The notes beneath the pieces are model-generated. The model saw nothing but the letters and a program-made list of their open reading frames with translations, was not told the DNA's origin and did no database searches. Positions 34,906-46,189 of a DNA stretch of 64,000 nt are shown here, in pieces. Numbering within the stretch: the stretch's first letter is position 1; each line of letters opens with the position of its first letter. The translations under genes and the position numbers were made by a program. Origin of the DNA: Ochotona curzoniae (lineage: Eukaryota > Chordata > Mammalia > Lagomorpha > Ochotonidae); NCBI RefSeq assembly GCF_017591425.1, contig NW_024466459.1, forward strand, positions 5,704,001-5,768,000, in the 5' to 3' direction.

Positions 34906-35153
34906 ATTTTGTATTGTGGCTTTTCATGTAAGAGGGATGTGAGGTAACTGTGTAACAGAGACTATCATGTCCAGATGTGAGGATGCAGTGCAGTGTGCAT
35001 CTCTACTTCCAGATTTAATAGGAACTTCTAATGAAACTGTTACTTGCATCTTGACCTTGAGAGGCTGGACCCTCTGCCATTGCCCATGCCTGCAATGATG
35101 AACATGTGACTGTTTATGAAGAGCTATGCTATAGTAATGATATAGAGGAATTT

Positions 35154-35173
35154 GGGTAGGGGAGGGGCAGGGG
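35154..35173 (+). other. G-quadruplex motif near LINE 3' end
   Basis: Four G runs (3, 4, 4, 4) with spacers of two, one and two bases, just before the AATAAA and poly(A). Confidence 0.85.
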
Positions 35174-35206
35174 AAATAAAGAATAAAAAAAAAAGGAGAA
35201 ACTGAA

Positions 35207-36080
35207 GCAGGTACCAGGCTGAAGCACTACCCTTGCAATTATTTGCAAGTACAGAATTACTAAAAGTCAGCAAGCAATAATAGGAAAAAAATTCCTTACC
35301 ATGGAAAAACGAACAAATACATGTTTCCCTTGGGGAGTCAGCTTTACAAAAAGGAAAAGTCAGATATACAGATCTCGAATTCTTGCATGACTCGATCTCC
35401 AATTCTTGCCCCTGATGTCTAACATACATTTAAAAAAAAAAATTCTGAGCTTGCCTGAAGCTGGTAGCAGCACTTCTTGAAAACCATTTAATACAAATGA
35501 GTGTTTACTTGGTTGTTCATTTGAACTTGAGAATTCCTTTCACTGCTATATGTGCACACCACCATAATTTAGAAACGTTTGTATAATTTAAGTGTATAAA
35601 ATGCTTCTACTTAAAAGTATCTTGAAATTCATGTTGACAGCATAATACTTGAAAAAAAATCATTTACACAGAGTTGTTAGGGATTTGGTTTAATTCCAGG
35701 CAAACTAGAAATAGTAACATATACAATATCTTAGTTCATTAACCATAATACTTAGATAATCATTCTTACAAACTCAGAGGTCCCTACTAAGGGAATCTGA
35801 ATACCTCCTATTGTGTCCAATAGATATTTCTCCTGTCCGCTAAATGTTCAATAATGTCCAAAAAGCTCATATGTCTACATCTCAAGATACGCTGCAAAAT
35901 AGTTCAGAAATACCTATTTTAAAGTATTTTGGTATGTCTTAAAATCGTTGAAGTACTGAATGGCTGACTTACGGAACAGCACACTTTTCACCACGATGGC
36001 ACACGAAGAAAAACAAGCACCAGAGCGTACAGGATCTCACTGTGCAGTCTGAGAAGCAGTGCACGTTATCCTCATCAGGG
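35207..36080. other. Unique AT-rich DNA
   Basis: Nothing is recognised. A 101-codon minus-strand frame (35124-35429) overlaps the LINE tail and is not a gene. Confidence 0.4.
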
Positions 36081-36084
36081 TTAG

Positions 36085-36150
36085 AATTGCTTTTCTGCCT
36101 CATCGCTTGTAGTCAGGTCACGAAGGGAGCAGGATTTGAATCTCCCAAAT
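36085..36150 (-). repeat. Possible MIR fragment
   Basis: 'agtcaggtcacgaaggg' and 'agcaggatttgaatctccc' resemble the inverted 5' part of MIR ('aaggtcacacagctag', 'gcaggatttgaaccc'). Confidence 0.35.
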
Positions 36151-37074
36151 TGCGTATGAAAAGAGAAATTGAAGCACTACATTCTAAAGTTAGCAAATGG
36201 CATAATTTTGTTCCAGACCTCAGCTGATTTTCCAGTAGCAAGCATTTTTTTTAAGATAACAAAGATGCAATAATCATAGAGTTTAGCATAAATTTCTCAA
36301 GTCCCACAGTAAGTATTTTGGAAAACAAATTTCTGAACGTGAAGAGGATACTTTGATTTCCATAAAGATAACAAAATGCTGTTTATTTACTGAGTCAGGT
36401 TCAAACCAAAACTAGATCATCTTGAAAAGTACTCTTACCAATACTAGAAAAAATAGCACCCTAAGCTTTTTGATGTTACAGATAATTAACTAAACAAAAA
36501 CCGTAGAGAAGGAATACAGATCTTTTTAAGAACATTTGATTTCAGGGTCAAGTAAATCTCCACAATATCATCCCATTTGTTAGACAGCTTGAAACTTTAT
36601 ACTTATTTTAGCACACTTGGGTTCCTGGCCTATATGTTCTTGAATCATATATGCTTACAATTTTTGGCAGAAAATAAAACACAGATCTGTTAGCACCAGA
36701 CAATCATAACAACAGCATATGGTCATTAAAGCAATGATACAATAAACGGAGAGGAAGAGCATAGTAACTAAGCTGGGTTGACAGATGCAATGGGAAAACA
36801 CAGAGGACAAAGGAATTGCTGCAGGAGTTCTGATTTGTTTTTTTCTATGTAAAAAGAAAAAATCTTATGACCATAACTGTTCTCAACATTATGAGAGAAG
36901 AAAGGCTACATGTGTGAATTTTGCTTTTCTTTAAATTGTGTTTTGAACAACAGCTTCTCACACAAATATTCCCCATTGAATGAATTAAATCTGGATAACA
37001 AAGATTCACATACAGCTTACACATAGTTCTCATTCCAGTAAGGTAAGAATTATTCTGTTTTTTTCACTTCTTTT
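36151..37074. other. Unique AT-rich DNA
   Basis: Nothing is recognised. Confidence 0.4.
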
Positions 37075-37235
37075 AAAATTATTATTATCATTTTATGATA
37101 CAGTTCTATAGGCCCTGGGATTTCCCTTACCCCCTCTCCAAGCCTCCTCCTTCACCACTGAGTCCCCCCATAGTGTTACTACAGTATAGTTCTTCATGAA
37201 CAGTCGTATATCTATCATTATCCTACAGCATCTGA
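37075..37235 (-). repeat. L1 3' UTR fragment
   Basis: The plus strand reads 'tttatgatacagttctata', 'ggccctgggatttccctt', a C-rich zone and 'agttcttcatgaacagtc', the inverted L1 3' UTR also seen at 1655-2000. Confidence 0.7.
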
Positions 37236-37940
37236 GGCCTTTTTCTACTCATCAAACACAAATGGCTGAAGTGAGGTCAACTTTGCAAGTGTTCAGTGTT
37301 CACAGCGCCTAGGAAGGTGTGATCATTGCCCCTTGCCTCAGCTACGAAACAGGCTCTGCATGAAGCCAATACTCCCAGACATTATCAGCATTATCAAAAT
37401 TATTTCCGTGTTTTATTTACTCCCAAGAGACTCGTGCAATCGCTTATTCATCTAATTGGGAATTTAAAAATTCATTCAGAGCAGTTTTAAACCTGTAAAA
37501 TTAGGAAACCATAGGAAGTCCAGGCTAATGGAAAGTGCCTTGCTTTGAAAGCAATGGAAAAAAAAAAAATACATCAGAGAGGATATGAAACAGCCAAGTT
37601 GAGCTTGCTTTGACACAGTCAGATAATAAAAAAGGGGGTGGAATGCTAGCTCATGGTATTGTGTACCCTAATAAGCAAGTGAAACTTTTCTTCAAGAATA
37701 CAATTCTGAAAAATGAGGGCTCAAATCATTTTCCTTTAAACTGTGCTCAAAAGCTGCACCTTCATAGGAAATATTAATCTTAATTACTTCTTCATCAAAG
37801 TAAAATATTCTATCATGGCTCAAAACACTCTGCTATGAATTCTCAAGCCACTTTTTTTTTAAATTAGCAAATGATATTAACTTCTCCCATTAATCAAACA
37901 ATTGCTTGTATGATTTTCAATATATTAAGGATGTGGTTAA
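37236..37940. other. Unique DNA
   Basis: Nothing is recognised; A13 and T10 runs lie at 37557 and 37851. Confidence 0.4.
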
Positions 37941-37947
37941 GTTTTGT

Positions 37948-38258
37948 TAAAGATTTATGTATTTTTATTGGAAAGTCAGATTTACAGAGAGACTGAAACA
38001 TCTTCCATCCACTGATTCATTGCCCAAGTGACCTTAATAGCCAGAGCTGAACCAATCTGAAGATGGAATCCCGGAACTTCCTCTGGGTCTCCCACGCAGG
38101 TGCAAGGTCCCAAGACTTTGGGCCATCTTCCACTGCTTTCTCAGACCATAGACAGGGAACTGGATGGGAAATGGACCAGCCGGGACACAAACCGGTGCCA
38201 TATAGGATCCGGGACATGCAAGGTGATGACTTTAGCCACTCGGCTACCACGACAGGCC
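37948..38258 (-). repeat. CSINE-type SINE
   Basis: A minus-strand full-length copy: 'aaagatttatgtattttta', 'ggaaagtcagatttacag', 'ctgggtctcccacgcagg', 'ggatgggaaatggaccag' and the head 'ggctaccacgacaggccc'. The 71- and 77-codon frames over it are repeat-derived. Confidence 0.93.
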
Positions 38259-38788
38259 CAGTGCGATTAAATTCCTAAATACTTCATTGTAAAACATCAT
38301 ATTTCAGGGATTTACAGGTTCAAACGGTATATGACAGACCAGTAAATTTCGAGGCATTTTTCCTGCTGTAGTTTAGGGTTGCTTACCTGATTTCAGCAAC
38401 TTGTTAATTTAGGTTGTCATTCCTGCTTGTACAGATTGCCCTCAAGTGGGCAATGAGAACATGTTGGCCCTCTGGTTGAAACGCAGTATGAGCTCTATGG
38501 TTTATGAACAATAAAAATTGGTGCAAGTTCTAGTCTCATGGACAATAGTTTGATGATTTTCAATTCTAATGTCTTTCATTCATTTTCCCGGTACTTTATA
38601 CACACTCTAACCCAACAGAAAATAAGCTGAGATTATAGACACAATGTTAACAAAATATCTATTGTGCCTGTAGGGTGTAATCTTCTTTCTTTCCATAATA
38701 AGCTCTTCTGTCTGTGCCTTCAAAACTTGAGCAAGAGAGAAAGGAGTCTCATTATATTGCCAAAATCATACCTATGAATTATATTGAA
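38259..38788. other. Unique DNA
   Basis: Nothing is recognised. Confidence 0.4.
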
Positions 38789-38790
38789 TA

Positions 38791-38827
38791 TATTTTCTGT
38801 GTTAATATCAAATTAACACAGAAAATA
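38791..38827. repeat. Perfect 16 bp inverted repeat with 5-nt loop
   Basis: TATTTTCTGTGTTAAT (38791-38806) and its exact reverse complement ATTAACACAGAAAATA (38812-38827) surround the loop ATCAA. It is AT-rich, so it could extrude as a cruciform or fold as RNA. It is too short for a typical pre-miRNA. Confidence 0.95.
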
Positions 38828-38829
38828 AA

Positions 38830-41450
38830 GTATCAGATAATTAAAAAAAATAGCTTCCCTTTCAAAAGTAAGACAACTTGGTCAAACACAGTTATACGAG
38901 ACTATTTTTGGTTACATTTCATTCTACTAGTTAGACTAGTTTTCCAATTTATTTGTTAGAAACCATTATGGGTGAAAAACACATTTTTCCAAAGTTTGTA
39001 TTTTAATCTTATATTGTAACTAAGGATTTTATCATTCAGCAGTGGGCTCTCCTTTGTGAAAATCTCCTTGCCTATGACATCCTTAACACTTCCTGTGTTT
39101 TTTAAACAGATACAAAGGTTATATTTGTATTTATGCATATGCTTGTTATGTTTAATCCCTAAGGATGTAATCAACAAAAATTTATAGATGAATTAGAGAT
39201 GTGGAAGTACTCAGACAGGCAAACTGGAAAGGAAGACAGACACTGCATGAAGAGGAAAGTAAAAGCTATAGATTCCAGATATTCTAGAATATCGTAAAAG
39301 TTGCCCAAATTTTGGTATTTACCAAAGAGGCACTCCGATTCTTAGCGTAGGTATCAACTTCTGAATTGGTCACACAGGTGATACATTGGTTTTGTGCATC
39401 TTTGTATATGTCTGCATATGTTATATTTGACAAGAATTGTCTGGAATTCAGTTTGGTACAAGAGGATGTGCATCTTATCCTAGATCAAGTAAAGGTTTTG
39501 CTACATTTTCTTTGACTTTCTTTTAAATTCGTGTGTACTTTACCAAGGAGTGTGATTATGGCTTGAAAATATGTCATTCAAAATTTTCCATCCACATTGC
39601 AGGTTAATCATTTCCCTTCCTTCAAATTTGATCATGCTACCTTCAACCACAAAGCTGGTTTGACATATCCATGTTGCTTATTTTTGAGACAACTCTTCCG
39701 TGTAAATGATCCATCCATCAGTAACTAATCAGTATAGTTTAATAGCCTACTTTAATATCTGGCAGTATAGGCCCACTCTCTTTTTGTGATAACTCAAACT
39801 TTAGATGTACTCTTTGGATTCATTTGCTTTTGTTCTCCGCTGGAACAATGATGACAACAGAATTGAGTTGTTACTCCACCGTCACAGTGAACGTGGATTT
39901 TGGTACTTCAATGCAGGGACTCTGGGGAATAAGAAACAGAAAAGGTGAGCTGCCTTCCTTCTTTGTCCAACTGTTTCACAGAATGTGGTGTCAGAAGACA
40001 GCTTTTATCATAACATGTTAAACTGGCTTTAATTTAGTACTTCTAGGAGTATTCCAGATACTGTGATTCATTTATCATGAATAAATTGAGCTGATTTTAA
40101 TTAGGATCTGTTTGTTTGATACCTAGAGAATCCTGTTTAGCTCCACATAAAGGGCTCCATGTCACACCAGAAGCACAGAAGAGGCAAGACAGATGGTTTA
40201 GGACACAACATAAGATGGGAAGACAAGGTACATACTTTTCAGAAAGTCATTAACAATCCCTGAAGTTACAATGTCTAGGTACTCCCAAGCTATTACTTAA
40301 ACGACTCAGTTTTACTTAGCATGTACTTGTGAAACAATGTAAAAAGTACGATCGCACCTTTTCTGACAGTAACGAAGTCTGAAATGCAGACTATATTAAA
40401 ACCTACTCAATGCTGCACATTTGAAATCTAGTTTCTGTTCCTTTGCTTTTTGATAAACTCAAATATTATTATTTCACCTCCAACATTACTCTCCTTCTAT
40501 GCCTGTCAGATTCGTAACGAAGGTGTGGCCCATTTCCTTAGGATCTGATTTCGCCAGCTCAATTTGCTCATGTGGAAATGTCTCGTATTCTACTGGGTAC
40601 AAATATTCCAAACAACTACTCACAGAAATTAAAGGAAAGTGAACCATATTGCAGTGGAATTATTCATTCAATTCAATGCAGTCTAACATAGCTAATTCCA
40701 TGCGGGAGTCTTGAGTTTAAATAAACTTTCCACGGCAATCTATTTTCTGAAGACTTTTGCTCTGTTTGAATTCTTTTATAGAAGGACATTTTCCTGCATG
40801 CGTTTATTCTTACAGACAAATACAGGAAAAAACCCACTTGGCTCTTGTTGACCTTTCTGCTTAGCAACTATTGCTTTTCTTTGCTCCAAGGTAATTCTTT
40901 ATTCAAGAGGGCCTTATTTGGAACACATGATAGGCATTGAGAGTTTTCCAGTAGCCTCTGAACGCTACTGAGTATTTATTTACATTGTATAAAATTAGAG
41001 GAAATGAAGGGGTGTGCATTTGAACTAGAAGCAATAGCCTAATTCCCTTTATAGAGAGATTTCTGTCAATGTCGCTTGGGGGAAGGGAAGCAGAACTCAG
41101 ATTACAGACATTTTAAACAATATGTATTTTTGTTGTCTAACAGTAAGATGTATTTTCTGCTTTCCAAATGACACTGAAGCTGTGAGTTACAGGCTATTTA
41201 TATTCTATGAAGTATTGAAGAGCACAATCTGATTTCTGTCTTAGCAAACTAAGATGTTCAGAGTCATTTCTGGTGACTTAAGTGAAATGCTTCTCATGGA
41301 AAAATATAATTTGAAGAGAACCTGGATATATCTAATCTATGTATCAAAATATTAGTTTGAACTATTCTAATGAGTTCTGCATTGTTTAAACAACACCACT
41401 AAATACACATAAAAATACTAACAACACAACTGCTAAAATTTTGCATAATT
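38830..41450. other. Unique AT-rich DNA
   Basis: No firm repeat or gene. The stretch 39540-39850 has a loose resemblance to inverted L1 ORF2 ('atatctggcagtatagg') that I cannot confirm. Frames of 64-81 codons are chance-sized. Confidence 0.35.
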
Positions 41451-41455
41451 TTAAA

Positions 41456-41735
41456 GTCTGTTTTATTTATATTTGAAGGGCAGAGTTAATACAGAGAGGA
41501 GAGGCAGAGGGAGAGATACCTTCCACCTGCTGGTTCACTCACCAAATGGCTACAATGACTAGAAGTGAACTGATAAGAAGCAAGGAGCAGGTAGCTTCTG
41601 GGTTCCCACGTGAGTGCAGCGGCTCAAAGAATTGAGTTATCTTCTATTGCTTTCTCAGGTCCCAAACAGGGGACTGGATTGCAAGTGGAGCAGCCAGGAC
41701 AGAGCTGACACCCATAGAGGATGCTGGTACCACAG
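41456..41735 (-). repeat. CSINE-type SINE, part of inverted composite
   Basis: A minus-strand body: 'ttttatttatatttgaagg', 'agaggagaggcagaggg', 'ctgctggttcactcacc', 'tctgggttcccacgtgag' and 'gctgacacccatagagg'. The head is cut where the sequence becomes 'cagatggaaaatct', which both SINE ends share. Confidence 0.88.
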
Positions 41736-41790
41736 ATGGAAAATCTTTCTCTCTGTAAATCTGCCTTTTAATAAAAAATCATTTAAAACA
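41736..41790 (+). repeat. CSINE 3' tail in opposite orientation
   Basis: 'gatggaaaatctttctctct', 'gtaaatctgccttttaat' and 'aaaaaatcattt' are the 3' end of a plus-strand CSINE. It is fused directly to the minus-strand body at the left. Confidence 0.85.
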
Positions 41791-41800
41791 TTTTAAAAAG

Positions 41801-42630
41801 AAAATAAAATTTGATTGTAGAACTGATGTGAACACACTGTGCGGTATCCCTTGGGACTAATCTCATATTTGCTTCGTTGGAATCCCTTCATATAGTTATC
41901 TTCCGGTCCATAGCAGAATCACTCTGAACGTACACTCCCTCTCACTGTTAGTCTGAATAAGTTTGTCCCCATTATAACCTGCTCCTGTTTGCTTCCTCAG
42001 GGATAACCATTGCCATCGCCCTAAAGAGATGGGACCTTTTTATTTAATGCATTGCTTTTGTCTTTGCCAAATCTGTTTCAATCAAAAGAAAAGGGGCACT
42101 TAAAAATCACGTATCTGCTAGTCACTTGAGAACACACAAAGAAAGAGGGCGCATTCACGGGGAGTGCTTACAATGGTGATGTCAGGCTGGGAAGCAGCGT
42201 TGTGTGGGGGTGGGTGGCAAAGGAAATTGGAGACAGGTGTGACAAAAGCACTGCCACGTAGGATCTGTGAGTCTCAGCAGAAGGCCAACCAGTGGCATCA
42301 TCCAAACATGGAGAGATAGCGAGATGGATTGTCCGTCTCCCTGTAGTGTCCAGCAATTGTCCTTTATTGAATAAGCCTAATAAGAATCCCAGAGGCAGCC
42401 ACTTGATGTACCCCATGGTCCTGCTTCCCTGTGTCAAGGCAAGTGTGAGAAAGAACAGAGAAAGTTGCATGCCAAATGGAAGACAGCACTTTCTTTCTTG
42501 GATTTTTGTTTTTGCCTAACAAGCCCTCGAATGTGGGCTTATTAAGCTTTTGTGGGATTCGGTCAGACCCTTTTGGGAACTTGGTGAAAACTGCAGCATA
42601 ATCTCTTAACCAAGAAATGCAAACACACAC
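41801..42630. other. Unique DNA
   Basis: Nothing is recognised. Minus-strand frames of 100 and 108 codons (42168-42690) overlap a 75-codon plus-strand frame and show no recognised family. Confidence 0.4.
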
Positions 42631-42634
42631 ATGC

Positions 42635-42728
42635 ACACAGCATTCACGCTCAGGGAGCCTCGTGTGGCTCTCTGAGACCGTACACAGCATTCACGCTCAG
42701 GGAGCCTCGTGTGGCTCTCTGAGACCCT
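42635..42728. repeat. 47 bp tandem duplication
   Basis: The 47 bp unit starting 'acacagcattcacgctcagg' occurs at 42635-42681 and again from 42682. The copies differ at a single base (GACCG versus GACCC). Such identity implies a very recent event. Confidence 0.97.
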
Positions 42729-43140
42729 ACAGAGAACGAGCTTAAAAATAACTGTTGCAATGTTAATAATAAGAATCACATTTCTTTTTCATATGAAGCT
42801 GTCCGTTTTGACTTTGTAGGTGAAACTTGAAGGAATATGATAAAGGTGTGTTTTATCCAATTTTGAAATTTCTGAGATAATCCAATAGATTGACAAATAT
42901 ACAGAACGACAAGTGCACGGTCTTGTTAAGACATCCATGTTTGGCAATTCCATCAGTGGGAATGTCATTCACAAGAGTTGACTGTAAATACGTTTCAAAT
43001 AATAGCATGAAAAGTTCATGGAAAAATGCCTTTGCATCAAGAAAGATAAACTTACCTTTATCATTTGCTGGAAAGATGGAGAAACGAAGATAGATAAACT
43101 TATTTTGTGTCAACAGATGCTTCTCCTTAGATGTCCGAAA
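42729..43140. other. Unique DNA
   Basis: Nothing is recognised. Frames of 67-96 codons on both strands over the same stretch argue against a real gene. Confidence 0.4.
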
Positions 43141-43144
43141 CATT

Positions 43145-43310
43145 CTGGTGGGACCTGTTCAAATCTAGGAGTCTCAAATTCCGTCTGGGTTTCTCACATT
43201 GCAGGGTGGTTCAAGTACTGGGTCCCCCCACCCACGTTGGAAGCCTGGATTGAATTCCCAGCTCCTGACTCCAGCATAGCCTTTATTTTGACGATACTTT
43301 ATTTTTAGAT
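43145..43310 (+). repeat. CSINE-type SINE fragment
   Basis: Plus-strand: 'tccgtctgggtttctcac'-like middle, 'cccacccacgttggaagc' and 'ttcccagctcctgactcc'. It lacks clean ends and is old. Confidence 0.5.
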
Positions 43311-44530
43311 TCGTAACTTTTTAATGCTATTTAAGTATTCGAATTCACCGAAGCTACAGGTCAAAGATAGGCTTCGTGTTCAAAGTCACATCCTGTATAA
43401 CCAACTCTTCCATTATTGTCTCATCCTGAATACAGTTTGGAACTGGGTGGGCTAGGCAGAGATGTCTAAAAATCTTCCCAACTGAAACATCATTGAAGTG
43501 TATTTTGTGTTATAGAGAAAGTGTCTGTAGCATGGATAGAAATCTGACGAACAGAGCTTGGTTAAGAATATGCCTGTGAGGATATATGGTTGTGCTCAGG
43601 CCCTAGGGAAAGGCCAAGATCTGTATAGCAATATAACTGTCAGATTGACACAGGAACAGGTCTGTTGATATTAGCCTGGCTAATCATTTTGCTAATTGGA
43701 CGGCCAGTTGGGCCACAGTGCTAAGTCAGATCGGTTTTCACTTTAACTACTCACACAGATGATGTTTGACTCAAATGTATTACTTTATATCAACACACTG
43801 AATAGCTGTAAAAATAATACCACATGTGTTCCTGCCTCTTTTTAATAAGTGTCTTCCTCAATTTTCCTAGTTATAATAGAGATTTTAACACAAAAAATTA
43901 AAGGTGATTTAGAGGATATCAGTAGAAAAATGTACCCATAGGATCCTGGAAATAAATCTAGCTACCAGCTCGGCATGAAAGCAAATACTACCTGTTAGTC
44001 ACCCACAGTGTAGGCGGCCGCGTTCACACTGATCTACCGTTGAGATCCTGTTTAACGCGTACTCTGTGCTGTTTCTTTGCCTATAGAATGTAATCTCATT
44101 TTAATAAATATATTTACAAAATAAATGTATTTTACTTCTTCCTGTTTTGATCTTGACAAACTGGATATTTGCAAATAGTTTTATGTGGTTGATCAGATGC
44201 AGGATTCTTTTGGACCGGGCCGAACACGCGCACAGTATGGGACAGACGACATCTGTTTTAGGAAGTGTTGGCTGATGATCTCGGTCCACCTCTTTGTAAG
44301 CAACTTTCGTCTGTGAAACTAAAGAAAGACTTGTGAAGTCTACAGTGGATGGATGTTGTTCAGCAATTAAAGCCATGATTTTCTTTCCCCTGTCTAGGAG
44401 TCGCTTCCCAAAGCAAGGGATTTTGCAGTTTACGGTGGATTTGCAGAAATGATCAGAATTGTCGCACATTTTTTCAGTTGCATTGAATTCTTGTGACACC
44501 GAAAGCAGCATCTGTTTGCCTTTATATATC
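43311..44530. other. Unique DNA with one 136-codon minus-strand frame
   Basis: The minus-strand frame 44101-44511 encodes a cysteine-containing product (CDNSDHFCKSTVNCKIPCF near its start) with no family I recognise. It could be a decayed retrocopy or chance; there is no poly(A) or duplication to support a retrocopy. Otherwise nothing is recognised, except a CpG-bearing patch 'ggcggccgcgttc' at 44012-44024. Confidence 0.35.
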
Positions 44531-44534
44531 CTTT

Positions 44535-44735
44535 ACACATTTATTTATTTATTTGAAAAGTCAGAGCTCCGGAAAGAAAGAAGGGCAGAGAGGACTGGTC
44601 TTCCACTAGCTGATTCATTCCATAGCCAGCCATAACGCCCAGGGCTGAGACAGGCCGAAGCCAAAAGCCAGGATCTACATCAGGGTTTTCCCACATGGGT
44701 GCAGGGACTCAAGACCTTAGGTCATCACTCCAGAG
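44535..44735 (-). repeat. CSINE-type SINE, truncated
   Basis: A minus-strand copy: 'tttatttatttgaaaagtc', 'agggcagagaggactgg', 'gccaaaagccaggatc' and 'cccacatgggtgcaggg'. It ends after 'accttaggtcatc', so the head half is lost. Confidence 0.88.
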
Positions 44736-45585
44736 AAATTTTCACAAAATTAACAAAAATGAGCCAAACATAAAAACAGATGTTCTCTAAGTACAATGAA
44801 TTACCACAATCTCTCGTTCAGTGGTTTGATATTTCTGGGGTAGAAAACTATACTAGAAATTGTTCCGTAGCTATTGTTTAGTCTTTTTTTTTTTTTAAGT
44901 TTACAAGATTTATCTATTTGGCTTTCTGTCTTGTTACCTTAAAATAGCTTTAATTTAGAAAAAGCATGGTTTCCATCATAACACATTATCAGTGAGGAAA
45001 AAGAACATAGATTTGTTTGTGTTTCCTCTGCTGTATTTCTACTGCCCAATGTACAGGAAATACAGATACACCGTGCAATAAATGGCAGAAAAAGAACTTT
45101 TTGTATGCATGAATCTTGACATTGTGGAGAAAATTGCCCGTATGAAACATACGAATCTAATGTCAAAATTGGTTGGTTTTGTATAAGGGCCCTGAATGTA
45201 TGAACTGCTTTAGCAAACTGACACACTAAGTTCTTTAATAAGAAAGTTGCAATCACTGCATCTCTATTATGACCATATATGTGTGTATTGAAATGCTCAT
45301 GCATATTGTCTTAATTCTTTTCTATCTTTTGCTCTCCAAGACTTCGTTTCCACAGCCTCCTTCCACTTTGCGTGTTCAGCTCTTTGGTTCCAAGCCTGTC
45401 TGTATGCCTCTCTCTGCCCCAGGCTCAGCTTAGTTCTTCGGTGGGGCATCTTCCTATGCCCTTTCCAACTCCTTCTCCTTGAGGATTTCACCTTACGTTG
45501 CATCTTTATCTTACAAGAGCCTTGGTGGCTCTGCCTCCAACTGGCTCCCTTTGCACAATTTTCCAGAAACATGCCCGCCTTTCAT
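44736..45585. other. Unique DNA with a basic 91-codon minus-strand frame
   Basis: The minus-strand frame 45297-45572 gives a strongly basic, tryptophan-rich product (motifs SSRRRSWKGHRK, LGQREAYRQAWNQRAEH). I recognise no family. It lies directly beside a frame of 121 codons (44939-45304), also unrecognised. Splice or poly(A) evidence is lacking, so neither is called a gene. Confidence 0.35.
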
Positions 45586-45587
45586 TT

Positions 45588-45639
45588 TCTCATGCCAATG
45601 AGATGCTAATGCGTCTCATGCCAATGAGATGCTAATGCG
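45588..45639. repeat. 26 bp perfect tandem duplication
   Basis: TCTCATGCCAATGAGATGCT plus six bases occurs twice without mismatch (45588-45613, 45614-45639). Each unit carries a CCAAT word and an octamer-like ATGCTAAT. Confidence 0.97.
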
Positions 45640-45642
45640 TCT

Positions 45643-46185
45643 GATTTCTCCCAACTACAGAATGACTGTTTTGTATTGCAGTGTTTAGTATGCATTTTAC
45701 ATTATATAGACAACGAATATGCATTGTTATCTTAATGATATGTAAAGGTATTTTAAAAATTCACGGAAATGGAATTAGAATACGTTTATTTTGGGGGAAA
45801 ATCATTAATTTTGTGTATCGTTTTTATTATTTGTGGTTTTCATGAACGTATTAAAGTCTCCTCATGTATGTGAATTTCAAGAAATTTTGCAGCAAAAATA
45901 AGCTTGTTAATGCTGTATTACACACTTTTTAAAAGTATAATGGTGTATGTGTGTGGTAAGCTTTGACTATAGTAATCAGATTTTCTTTCCTCGGCATGAC
46001 CTGGTTAGGTTATTGACATTCTTGGGGTAATTGCCATGGATCTGTGTATGTGGGAGTCAGTGTTCCGTCGTCAGAGCTTCTTGGTTGCTTTTCCACTCTG
46101 TACCTCAAAGGGCTAACGGTAGGAGTTGAGTATAGCAAAGCATGCTTTCTATTCTTATGATCTTAATGATTTTAATATAACAAAA
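45643..46185. other. Unique AT-rich DNA
   Basis: Nothing is recognised. Confidence 0.4.
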
Positions 46186-46189
46186 TTAG

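Larger units (their letters stand above)
33310..35193 (+). repeat. LINE 3' end (probably L1), 1.9 kb, with target-site duplication
   Basis: A GC-richer island with internally echoing phrases ('gaggggactgtg', 'gagctgggatgatg', 'agatgctggcacagg', 'gggcaggattggactgggc'). It ends in a G-rich tract, AATAAA and poly(A) (35154-35193). The 13 bp word AGGAGAAACTGAA occurs at 33297-33309 and again at 35194-35206, so the whole block moved as one retroposon. The tail type and G-rich tract point to an L1 3' UTR truncated at its 5' side. I infer the family and did not match it to a consensus. Many 60-137-codon frames on both strands are non-functional. A younger SINE interrupts it. Confidence 0.75.

Noticed and set aside
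39540..39850. Inverted L1 ORF2 fragment
   Set aside because: Only one short phrase resembled L1; the order of other L1 landmarks is missing.
43311..44511. 136-codon minus-strand frame as a processed pseudogene
   Set aside because: No parent gene is recognised, and there is no poly(A) or target-site duplication beside it.
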